Notes under the pieces: model-generated
Database searches by the model: none
What the model was told of the DNA's origin: nothing
Seen by the model: the letters and a program-made list of their open reading frames with translations, nothing else
Translations under genes and position numbers: made by a program
From: Erysipelotrichaceae bacterium UBA3379
GTDB taxonomy: Bacteria; Bacillota_I; Bacilli_A; Erysipelotrichales; Coprobacillaceae
DNA length: 7,049 nucleotides
NCBI GenBank assembly: GCA_002359025.1
Contig: DEPZ01000037.1
Location: 46,099-53,147 of the forward strand
Reading direction: 5' to 3'
Shown here: positions 1 through 5,741 of the stretch, in pieces
Layout: each line of letters starts with the position of its first letter
Position numbering within the stretch: the stretch's first letter is position 1

Positions 1-584
1 TGATCATGAGTGACATAAATAAATGTTGTTCCTAATTGTTGATAGATTTTTAAAATTTCAACACGCATCTGAACTCTTAATTTTGCATCCAAGTTACTCA
101 ATGGTTCATCCATCAAGAAAACTTTAGGTTCACGTACAATTGCCCTACCAAGTGCAACACGTTGTCTTTGTCCCCCAGATAATGCTTTAGGCTTACGATC
201 CAAGTATTCCTCAATTCCAATAGCTTTTGCAACACTTCTCACTCTTCGATCTATTTCTTTTTTATCAACTTTCGCAATTTTTAACCCAAATGCCATATTT
301 TCATAGACTGTCATATGTGGATATAATGCATATGATTGAAATACCATTGCTATATTTCTATCTTTTGGAGAGATGTCATTCATTAATTGATCATCTATAT
401 ACAATTCTCCTCTAGAAATATCTTCCAATCCTGCAATCATTCTTAATGTTGTAGACTTCCCACAACCAGATGGTCCTACAAAGACAATAAATTCTTTATC
501 ATCAATGTCCAAGTTAAAATCAAAAACAGCTTGAACATTATTTTCATAAATTTTATCTATATGTTTTAATGATAATTTCGCCAT
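1..584 (-). CDS. Carbohydrate ABC transporter ATPase, MsmX/UgpC type (C-terminal part missing at window edge)
   Basis: This is the nucleotide-binding subunit that would power the sugar importer encoded beside it, working as a dimer on the inner face of the membrane. The 194 complete codons begin MAKLSLKHIDKIY and show every core ABC motif: Walker A GPSGCGKST at residues 37-45, Q-loop Gln83 (VFQSYALYPHM), signature LSGGQ at 135-139, Walker B VFLMDEP with catalytic Glu160, D-loop SNLD, and switch His193 (YVTHD) just before the edge. Family members are usually about 360-370 residues, so the C-terminal regulatory (TOBE-like) domain lies outside the window. The start at 584 is backed by GAGG 8 bases upstream (593-596). 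It is the last operon gene visible here, 14 bases after the small membrane-protein gene. The family is known to serve several sugar importers, so it does not reveal the substrate; the glycerol-3-phosphate name UgpC should not be read literally. Confidence 0.95.
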   Translation of the reverse strand, partial: MAKLSLKHIDKIYENNVQAVFDFNLDIDDKEFIVFVGPSGCGKSTTLRMIAGLEDISRGELYIDDQLMNDISPKDRNIAMVFQSYALYPHMTVYENMAFGLKIAKVDKKEIDRRVRSVAKAIGIEEYLDRKPKALSGGQRQRVALGRAIVREPKVFLMDEPLSNLDAKLRVQMRVEILKIYQQLGTTFIYVTHD

Positions 585-598
585 ATCTTTTTCCTCAC

Positions 599-766
599 TT
601 ATTTATATCTTTTATTATACATATATAAAATGACAATTAATCCAGCTAACCCAATAAGCTCTAAAGTCAATCCCATATATCCTACATGTCTTTGTCCATA
701 GAATAATAATCCAAAAGAAACAAAGAATATAATCACCATTATGATATTTTGTGTTTTTATATCCAT
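599..766 (-). CDS. Small two-helix membrane protein in the sugar ABC operon (possible DUF6903 family)
   Basis: This 55-residue frame begins MDIKTQNIIMVIIFF and ends MYNKRYK. It has two hydrophobic stretches, roughly residues 8-24 and 32-49, joined by a short polar turn (YGQRHVGYMGL, 23-33), with a basic C-terminal tail. It is very likely real: the start has an AGGTG ribosome binding site 6 bases upstream (773-777), it fills the gap between permease and ATPase almost exactly (9 and 14 bases either side), and its composition is that of an integral membrane protein. From memory, clostridial sugar ABC operons often carry a similar small protein with a G-Q-x-x-x-G-Y-x-G-L core, annotated DUF6903; I could not check this. 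Its function is unknown. Position suggests a partner of the permease pair or of ATPase docking, which is inference. The reading frame is solid, the family name less so. Confidence 0.8.
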   Translation of the reverse strand: MDIKTQNIIMVIIFFVSFGLLFYGQRHVGYMGLTLELIGLAGLIVILYMYNKRYK

Positions 767-772
767 ATATTT

Positions 773-778
773 CACCTA
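773..778 (-). promoter_or_regulatory. Ribosome binding site overlapping the permease stop codon
   Basis: On the minus strand the MalG-type permease ends in TAG (778-776), and the AGGTG that serves the small membrane-protein gene begins inside that stop. The start codon follows 6 bases later at 766. A ribosome finishing the permease would therefore sit on the next initiation site, which suggests translational coupling. It is also the main reason to accept the 55-codon gene as real. Confidence 0.75.
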
Positions 779-1648
779 ATCCTTCAATCCACCAAGTGTC
801 ATACCTTGAGTTAATTTCTTTTGTACCATGATGTATAAAATAAGTGTAGGTAACATCACAATAACAAGACCTGCATACATCATTCCATATTCCGCTTTAC
901 CTCTTGAAGCTTGTTGTAAAGCCAAAAGCCCAACTGGTAATGTTCTTGAATCACCACTCATTAATGTCAAGGCAATGATATATTCGTTCCAGAATGCTAA
1001 AAAGTTAAATAAAATAACTGTAACAATACTTGGTTTAGCCATTGGTATCATCACTTTGATCATTGTTTTAAAATATCCACATCCATCAATAAGAGCAGCT
1101 TCTTCATAAGCCTTAGGTAGTGTTTGGAAATAACTACTTAATAAATAAACAGTAAAAGGAATCGCAGTTGAAGCATAAATGACTGCTAAAACAACAATAT
1201 TATTTAAAAAGAATGATCCTCCAAATAGATTATATATCACATCATCCCAACCAAGTAACATCAAGAAAATTGGAACAACAATATAATTCACATTAATAAA
1301 TAAACCAGCCATAAAAAGCGTATTTAAGAATCTTTTTCCTTTAAACTTATAACGTGCCAACACATAAGCAGCTGGTAAAGACACCACAAGTAAAATAATC
1401 AAAGCCAATCCTGTTGCAACAACAGAATTCATAAAGTAACTACCCATATTAGCTTTATTAAAAGCATCAATAAAGTTTTGGAAATATATTCCAGCAGGTA
1501 ATGCCCATGGATTTCCATAGAATTCACTATTTTCCTTAATAGATGCCATAAACACCCAAGCGACTGGGACAATAATAGAAATTGCTAAAGTGAATAATGC
1601 CACATATATAAAGATCTTATATAAACGATCCACACTCTTTCCTTTCAT
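776..1648 (-). CDS. Carbohydrate ABC transporter permease, MalG type (second membrane subunit)
   Basis: This is one of two membrane subunits forming the sugar translocation channel; the family is the CUT1-type binding-protein-dependent permeases. The 290-residue protein is full length. It shows about six hydrophobic segments, near residues 12-36, 74-98, 107-132, 148-170, 205-225 and 257-278. The diagnostic cytoplasmic EAA loop that contacts the ATPase is clear: EEAALIDGCGYFKTM from residue 182, ending at the conserved Pro202 (IPMAKP). The start codon at 1648 has a GGGGG ribosome binding site 7 bases upstream (1656-1660), touching the stop codon of the MalF-type permease, and 11 bases separate the two genes. 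The C-terminal MTLGGLKD resembles the usual MalG-family ending, as I recall it. Substrate cannot be read from this subunit. Nothing is broken or missing. Confidence 0.95.
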   Translation of the reverse strand: MKGKSVDRLYKIFIYVALFTLAISIIVPVAWVFMASIKENSEFYGNPWALPAGIYFQNFIDAFNKANMGSYFMNSVVATGLALIILLVVSLPAAYVLARYKFKGKRFLNTLFMAGLFINVNYIVVPIFLMLLGWDDVIYNLFGGSFFLNNIVVLAVIYASTAIPFTVYLLSSYFQTLPKAYEEAALIDGCGYFKTMIKVMIPMAKPSIVTVILFNFLAFWNEYIIALTLMSGDSRTLPVGLLALQQASRGKAEYGMMYAGLVIVMLPTLILYIMVQKKLTQGMTLGGLKD

Positions 1649-1655
1649 AAAACAA

Positions 1656-1662
1656 CCCCCTA
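1656..1662 (-). promoter_or_regulatory. Ribosome binding site overlapping the MalF-type permease stop
   Basis: The minus-strand sequence TAGGGGG joins the stop codon of the upstream permease (1662-1660) directly to the purine run that should position ribosomes for the start at 1648, 7 bases away. The arrangement mirrors that at 773-778 and suggests that the two permease subunits are made in coupled, roughly equal amounts. Confidence 0.7.
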
Positions 1663-2550
1663 CAATTCAATAGAATCTCTTTCTGTAGATTTATTTAAAA
1701 TGAAGCTAAGCACAAACGAGAATATAAAGACAATTGCTGCAATAGCCATACCATATCCATAACTTGCATTATTATATGCTTGTTGATAAATATATCCTAA
1801 AGCAGTTTGACTCGCTCCATCAGGTCCCCCAGATGTTAAAGCATTTACCAATAAGAAACTAATATTAATTGTACTAATGACAAAGAATGTTAATGTTGTA
1901 CGAATATTATCCCAAATAAGGGGAACAGTAATAGAAAAGAACTGTTTTATCTTTCCTGCTCCATCTAGTGCAGCAGATTCATAAAGATGTTCAGGTATGG
2001 ATGACATACTTGCCATATACATAACCATATAATATCCAATAGCTTGCCAAATTAGAGCAAAAATTAATGAATATATAACTATATTAGGATCACCCATCCA
2101 CATTCTTTTTAAGCTATCTAATTTTAAAAATCCCAATATACTATTTAATAGTCCTGATTGTGGATCATAAATTGCTCCAAAAATAGCAGAAATAACTACA
2201 ACACTTAAAATGTTAGGTATATAAAATATTACTCTAAAAAAGTTTTTACCTTTAACATTTTCCTTAGATAGTATCGCTGCAAAAAATACTGCAATTACAA
2301 GTGTAATAATTGTTACAAGTGTAACTATTAAGATTGAGTTTTGGATAGATTGTAGGAAGTTTTGATCCTTAATTAAAATTTCAAAGTTTCTAAATCCTTG
2401 AAATGTTTTATTGTTGGAAAGTCCTCCCCACTTATATAATGACATTCTGAATACGTTAAATGTAGGTATTACCATAAATATTGTTACAAGAATTACAGCT
2501 GGTGCCATACAAGCAAATATAAATTTTTTCTGAGACTTTCTTTTATTCAT
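1660..2550 (-). CDS. Carbohydrate ABC transporter permease, MalF/UgpA type (first membrane subunit)
   Basis: This is the partner membrane subunit of the importer, predicted to pair with the MalG-type protein encoded next. At 296 residues it matches the short, six-helix permeases of CUT1 systems rather than E. coli MalF, which carries an extra large periplasmic domain. Hydrophobic segments lie near residues 9-33, 72-94, 106-127, 156-178, 212-236 and 267-287. The EAA loop reads YESAALDGAGKIKQFF from residue 190, with conserved Gly197 and Pro210 (ITVPLIW). The start at 2550 is supported by GAGGTG 7 bases upstream (2558-2563). It is separated from the binding-protein gene by 75 bases holding a hairpin, the only sizeable gap inside the operon, so its expression may be set apart from that of the binding protein. 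The sequence is intact. Confidence 0.95.
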   Translation of the reverse strand: MNKRKSQKKFIFACMAPAVILVTIFMVIPTFNVFRMSLYKWGGLSNNKTFQGFRNFEILIKDQNFLQSIQNSILIVTLVTIITLVIAVFFAAILSKENVKGKNFFRVIFYIPNILSVVVISAIFGAIYDPQSGLLNSILGFLKLDSLKRMWMGDPNIVIYSLIFALIWQAIGYYMVMYMASMSSIPEHLYESAALDGAGKIKQFFSITVPLIWDNIRTTLTFFVISTINISFLLVNALTSGGPDGASQTALGYIYQQAYNNASYGYGMAIAAIVFIFSFVLSFILNKSTERDSIEL

Positions 2551-2570
2551 CTACTCACACCTCTTTTTTA

Positions 2571-2607
2571 AATCAAACGGCGAGTTATAATAACTCACCG
2601 CTTGATT
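2571..2607 (-). promoter_or_regulatory. 17-bp hairpin between binding-protein and permease genes (mRNA stabiliser or attenuator)
   Basis: A near-perfect inverted repeat has arms at 2571-2587 and 2591-2607 and a three-base loop, 18 bases after the binding-protein stop codon. In the minus-strand RNA all 17 positions pair, two as G-U wobbles; read from the plus strand those two become A-C mismatches, so the structure looks selected for the operon transcript. Only a short T stretch follows before a run of A, so full termination is unlikely. Hairpins at this place commonly protect the binding-protein message and lower permease expression, which fits the excess of binding protein such importers need. 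That role is inferred. Confidence 0.75.
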
Positions 2608-2625
2608 ATTAACTAGTTTGTTTAA

Positions 2626-3972
2626 CTATTGTAGTGCTGCCTTACATTTTTCAAAAGTGTCATTTAATTGAGACTTCCATTGTTCAGCAGTCATTGAACC
2701 ATCAACTAATGAATCAATTGCTCCATATATAGCTTTCTTAAAATCTAATCCTTCAATTGTATCTGTTGTAGCCCAGTTTCCTAATGCAGGTAATACGCCT
2801 TCTTGCTCATAAATGCTATAGAATAACTTCATATCTCCATCAAGTTTTTCAACAATTCCTTTTACTGGTTGAACAACTGGAGTTTTAACCATTTCTCCAT
2901 CTTTATTTGCAACTTCATTATTTAACATAATATCTATTGCTTTATCAGAATATAAGAACTTTATAAACGCCTTAGCATCTTCTGTATTTTCAGCATCCTT
3001 TGGTACCCATACTTGTTCAAAGTATGTGTAAGCATAACGATCTCCACCTTCTTCATATGCTGGTAAAGGCATGAATCCCCATTTAAATCCTTCTGGAGTT
3101 GACTCAGACATTTCTCCAACTACCCAGTTACCATTAGGCATAAATGCAGCTTCTCCATCTATTACAGCTTGTTGATTTTTCTTAAATCCACCATCACTAT
3201 TTGCATTTGCTACTGTTGCATCCCAAGTGTAACTTGCTAATTTAGAAATTGTATCTATTACAAGTTGTCCTTCTTTTGAATTCCAAGTATCAGCATCATA
3301 TTCTAATGCTTTTCTATAATATTCTGAACCACCTGCTCCATATAACATTGCAAATAAAGCTGAATCAAAATATCCTGATTGAGGATAAGTAAATAATGCT
3401 TTTCCTTCTTCCTTTAATTTATCTCCATATGCCCACATTTCATCCCATGTAGTTGGTACTTGTCCATCTTCAAATTGAGACGCATCATACCATAATCCTG
3501 TTGGTGAATAGAATATTGGAGCTAAGTAAGTTTTTCCATCTCCATAAGGTTGAGTAATTGCATTCTCTGCAAATCCATCTGCTAACTTGTCTTTTAATTC
3601 TCCTGTGAATACATCTGAAATATCTAATAAAGCGTTTTCCTTAATCATTGTTTCAGTAAATCCACTCTTTTGTCCAATGTTATAATAAACTACGTCTGGA
3701 TATTCTCCATCTAACATTTGAGGTCGTAATTCTTCATCTAATTTAGATGAAAGTTGTAATTCAATATCCACATCTTGATTTTCTTCCTCAAAAGCTTTCT
3801 CTAGGTTTTTCCATATTTCCGCTCCATTTCCACCCTCAAATGCAGCTACCTTTAGAACTCTTTTCTCTCCTTCTGTTGTTGGCACATCTCCTGAAGTCTC
3901 CTTGCTACCACATCCCGCAAGTGTTGTTACAGTCATAAGTGCTACTAACGACATACATAATAATCTTTTCAT
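2626..3972 (-). CDS. Sugar ABC transporter solute-binding lipoprotein (SBP family 1)
   Basis: This is the extracellular, lipid-anchored receptor that captures the sugar and hands it to the permeases. The 448-residue precursor starts with a basic then hydrophobic signal (MKRLLCMSLVALMTVTT) and a lipobox LAGC, giving Cys21 as the predicted lipidation and cleavage site, followed by a Ser/Thr/Glu-rich linker. The mature part has the layout of the UgpB/MalE-like family 1 binding proteins: VAAFEGGNGAEIW at 43-54, GEYPDVVYYNIG at 89-100, PYGDGKTYLAPIFY at 142-155, TTWDEMWAYGDKL at 174-186, and PNGNWVVGEM further on. The AFEGGxG and PDVVY blocks remind me of the GlcNAc/diacetylchitobiose binders (NgcE-like), a weak hint at an amino-sugar ligand. 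It is the first gene of the minus-strand operon. The start at 3972 has AAGGGG 10 bases upstream. The domain call is firm; the ligand is not known. Confidence 0.93.
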   Translation of the reverse strand: MKRLLCMSLVALMTVTTLAGCGSKETSGDVPTTEGEKRVLKVAAFEGGNGAEIWKNLEKAFEEENQDVDIELQLSSKLDEELRPQMLDGEYPDVVYYNIGQKSGFTETMIKENALLDISDVFTGELKDKLADGFAENAITQPYGDGKTYLAPIFYSPTGLWYDASQFEDGQVPTTWDEMWAYGDKLKEEGKALFTYPQSGYFDSALFAMLYGAGGSEYYRKALEYDADTWNSKEGQLVIDTISKLASYTWDATVANANSDGGFKKNQQAVIDGEAAFMPNGNWVVGEMSESTPEGFKWGFMPLPAYEEGGDRYAYTYFEQVWVPKDAENTEDAKAFIKFLYSDKAIDIMLNNEVANKDGEMVKTPVVQPVKGIVEKLDGDMKLFYSIYEQEGVLPALGNWATTDTIEGLDFKKAIYGAIDSLVDGSMTAEQWKSQLNDTFEKCKAALQ

Positions 3973-4042
3973 AAATTCTCTACCCCTTTATATTTTTATA
4001 ATTTCTTGTGTTTATAAAATAAAAAGTCTATTTACAATTTTT

Positions 4043-4071
4043 AGTATAATCCTTCGTAAACGTTTTTTCTA
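4043..4071 (-). promoter_or_regulatory. Predicted sigma-A promoter of the ABC operon
   Basis: Read on the minus strand, a -10 box TATACT (4048-4043, five of six consensus bases) lies 17 bases from a weaker -35 box TAGAAA (4071-4066, four of six). Transcription would start near 4036, giving a leader of roughly 60 bases before the binding-protein start codon. The spacer contains the palindromic operator described at 4055-4068. The region is AT-rich, so other -10-like boxes exist nearer the gene; this pair has the best combination of match and spacing. Confidence 0.5.
4055..4068. promoter_or_regulatory. cre-like / LacI-family operator with AAACGTTT core
   Basis: The sequence CGTAAACGTTTTTT matches the Gram-positive catabolite-responsive element consensus TGWAARCGYTWNCW at 12 of 14 positions. 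It has a perfect 8-bp palindrome AAACGTTT (4058-4065) centred on the CpG typical of LacI/CcpA-family sites. It falls between the -35 and -10 boxes of the minus-strand promoter, where a bound protein should block transcription. Catabolite repression by CcpA, or control by a local LacI-type regulator outside the window, would both fit a sugar-uptake operon. The assignment rests on pattern matching only. Confidence 0.5.
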
Positions 4072-4143
4072 TAGTTATATTGTGATGTTTTATTCATATA
4101 TTGTTGTTGATAATTTATTACTAACATTATATCTTAACCGCAA

Positions 4144-4172
4144 TTGTTTACCAATATTTTCTTTGTTATAAT
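4144..4172 (+). promoter_or_regulatory. Predicted extended -10 promoter of the sulfatase-anSME pair
   Basis: A perfect TATAAT (4167-4172) is preceded by TG one base upstream (TGTTATAAT), the extended -10 form common in Gram-positive bacteria. A partial -35 box TTGTTT (4144-4149) sits 17 bases away. Transcription would begin around 4179, giving a leader of about 50 bases before the sulfatase start codon. A poor -35 with an extended -10 is a normal pairing but can also mark an activator-dependent promoter. Confidence 0.6.
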
Positions 4173-4180
4173 TTGTTATA
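4162..4180 (+). repeat. 9-bp direct repeat across the sulfatase promoter -10 box
   Basis: TTTGTTATA occurs twice (4162-4170 and 4172-4180) with one base between, so the copies are ten bases apart, about one turn of the helix. The first copy holds most of the -10 box and the second covers the expected transcription start. This could be a binding site for a regulator that contacts one face of the DNA, or chance in AT-rich sequence. Confidence 0.4.
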
Positions 4181-4211
4181 TAAATCATTTTTAGTAAAAT
4201 TTATATATTTT

Positions 4212-4217
4212 GAGGAG
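4212..4217 (+). promoter_or_regulatory. Ribosome binding site that sets the sulfatase start
   Basis: GAGGAG lies 13 bases before the ATG at 4231, a little further than usual; the following GAGAG (4217-4221) gives a 9-base alternative. A longer frame could open at TTG 4210, but that codon overlaps the ribosome binding site and has none of its own, so ATG 4231 is the better start. Confidence 0.65.
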
Positions 4218-4230
4218 AGAGAATATTAAT

Positions 4231-5682
4231 ATGAGAAAACCAAATATTATATTATTAATGTGTGATCAGTTTCGTGGCGACTGCTTATCTTTTAATGGAC
4301 ATCCAAATGTCGAAACTCCTTATTTAGATACTTTAGCAGCTACAGGCATAAACTTTGACAATGCTTACTCCGCTTGTCCTAGTTGCATACCTGCAAGAGT
4401 TGCACTATTCACTGGTAAAAGTCAAAAGAATCATGGTCGTGTTGGCTATGAGGACGGTATTCCTTGGAACTATAATCATATGCTTGCACAAGAATTATCC
4501 GATAATGGATATCAAACCCAATGTATAGGAAAAATGCACGTAGATCCACCTCGTTTATCCTGTGGTTTTAACAATATAAAGTTACATGATGGTTATCTAG
4601 GCCATTATAGAAGTAGTCTTATTCCCCACTACCAACATCAAGAAGTAACTGATGATTATTTATATTTTTTAAAAGATAAAGAGGGACAAACAGCCGATTT
4701 TAATGTAACTGGCCCTGAATGTAATTCCTGGGTAACTCACCCTTGGATTTATGAAGAAAAGCTCCATCCTACAAATTGGATAGTAGATGAAAGTATTCGT
4801 TTCTTAAAAACTAGAGATCGTACGAAACCTTTTTTCTTAATGAGTTCCTTTGTTCGCCCTCACCAACCTTTTGATGCACCTAAAGCTTATTTTGATTTAT
4901 ATAAAGATAAATCACTAAGAGAACCAGCAAGCGGCGATTGGGTAGATAAAAGCCTTACAGAAAAATATGGTTATATAAAAGACTCTATTTATGGTTGCAA
5001 CAATAAAGACCTCCGTCATGAAGCTATGTGCGGTTATTATGCATGTATAACTCATGTTGATCATCAAATAGGTAGACTTATTACATCCTTAATTGAAGAT
5101 GGCACCTATGATGATTCTATTATATTATTTTTATCCGATCACGGTGAGCTTTTATTTGATAACAACCTATATCGTAAAGCATTCCCATATGAAGGTAGTA
5201 CTCATATTCCATTAATAGTTCATGTTGGTGATAACATAAAGCATATGCCACCATTTAGAAGTGATACTCTTGTTGAACTTAGAGATATAATGCCTACTAT
5301 TTTAGACTTTGCCGGAATAAATATTCCTGAAGGTGTAGATGGATTTTCATTAGTCCCAGAGATTCGTGGTGACAAAAAAAATAATCGTGAATATATACAT
5401 GGTGAGCATAGCTTCCACTCTAATTTATCTAGTCATTTTATTGTTACAACATCAGATAAATTTATATGGTATAGTGAAAAAAATGAGGAACAATATTTTG
5501 ATCTAAAAGAAGATCCTAGAGAAGAATGTAATTTAATTGATAATCCTTCCTATAAAGATCGTATTAACTATTTGAGAAATTGCTTAATTAAAGAATTAGA
5601 AGGAAGAGAAGAAGGATATAGTGATGGCATTACTCTTAAAGAAGGTTGTAAACCTATAAATACCTTATCTCATATATTATAA
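4231..5682 (+). CDS. Cytosolic Cys-type sulfatase (sulfatase family S1, formylglycine-dependent)
   Basis: This enzyme would hydrolyse a sulfate ester using a formylglycine made from an active-site cysteine. The 483-residue protein shows the alkaline-phosphatase-like sulfatase fold from end to end: metal-site region MCDQFRGD at 10-17 (Asp12), signature CIPAR at 52-56 continuing VALFTG to 62 (Cys52 is the residue to be modified, Arg56 its stabiliser), GKMH at 100-103 (Lys101, His103), RPHQPF at 209-214 (His211), SDHGE at 302-306 (metal ligands Asp303, His304), Lys316, and the C-terminal EQYFDLKEDPREECNLID block. It starts directly with MRKPNIILLM and has no signal peptide, so it should act in the cytoplasm on imported or internal substrate. 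The whole sequence resembles the C. perfringens arylsulfatase as I remember it. The anSME gene follows 59 bases later. A close alternative class, phosphonate monoester hydrolase, is less likely given that partner. The substrate is unknown. Confidence 0.93.
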   Translation: MRKPNIILLMCDQFRGDCLSFNGHPNVETPYLDTLAATGINFDNAYSACPSCIPARVALFTGKSQKNHGRVGYEDGIPWNYNHMLAQELSDNGYQTQCIGKMHVDPPRLSCGFNNIKLHDGYLGHYRSSLIPHYQHQEVTDDYLYFLKDKEGQTADFNVTGPECNSWVTHPWIYEEKLHPTNWIVDESIRFLKTRDRTKPFFLMSSFVRPHQPFDAPKAYFDLYKDKSLREPASGDWVDKSLTEKYGYIKDSIYGCNNKDLRHEAMCGYYACITHVDHQIGRLITSLIEDGTYDDSIILFLSDHGELLFDNNLYRKAFPYEGSTHIPLIVHVGDNIKHMPPFRSDTLVELRDIMPTILDFAGINIPEGVDGFSLVPEIRGDKKNNREYIHGEHSFHSNLSSHFIVTTSDKFIWYSEKNEEQYFDLKEDPREECNLIDNPSYKDRINYLRNCLIKELEGREEGYSDGITLKEGCKPINTLSHIL

Positions 5683-5728
5683 ATTATTTAACTTACAGCT
5701 TATAAAATAAACTTTAATAAAAGATAAT

Positions 5729-5735
5729 GGAAGGA
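5729..5735 (+). promoter_or_regulatory. Ribosome binding site that sets the anSME start
   Basis: GGAAGGA lies 6 bases before the ATG at 5742. An in-frame ATG at 5727 would add five residues but has only a weak AAAAGA before it and its own codons form this binding site. The N-terminus from 5742 (MKRNLSLMIKPSSSKCNLKC) also lines up with the start of the C. perfringens enzyme as I recall it. Confidence 0.8.
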
Positions 5736-5741
5736 TACGAA

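Noticed and set aside
227..415. Open frame of 62 codons on the plus strand
   Set aside because: It is antisense to the ABC ATPase, covering its Q-loop region; composition is the Phe/Leu/His-rich pattern of a complement frame.
1..584. Assigning glycerol-3-phosphate transport from the UgpC-like ATPase
   Set aside because: MsmX/UgpC ATPases are shared among many sugar importers and are named by homology; the binding protein, not the ATPase, sets specificity.
828..1109. Open frame of 93 codons on the plus strand
   Set aside because: It lies wholly antisense to the MalG-type permease, whose EAA loop and six helices are clear, and has no convincing ribosome binding site or recognisable protein character.
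2571..2607. Calling the intra-operon hairpin a full intrinsic terminator
   Set aside because: On the transcribed strand only a short T stretch follows, then a run of A, and the downstream permease genes clearly belong to the same transporter.
3747..4171. Two plus-strand open frames opposite the binding-protein N-terminus and its upstream region
   Set aside because: They overlap the lipoprotein signal sequence or promoter region, show low-complexity hydrophobic composition, and have no supporting start signals.
4210..4230. TTG start giving the sulfatase seven extra residues
   Set aside because: The TTG overlaps the GAGGAG ribosome binding site and the added residues are simply its translation; MRKPN from ATG 4231 matches the usual start of the family.
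3973..4230. A riboswitch or structured RNA in the divergent intergenic region
   Set aside because: I found promoter boxes, a palindrome and a direct repeat but no long paired elements or conserved riboswitch core; both predicted leaders are short.
5727..5741. Upstream in-frame ATG for anSME
   Set aside because: It has no good ribosome binding site, and its codons form the GGAAGGA that serves ATG 5742; the family N-terminus aligns from 5742.
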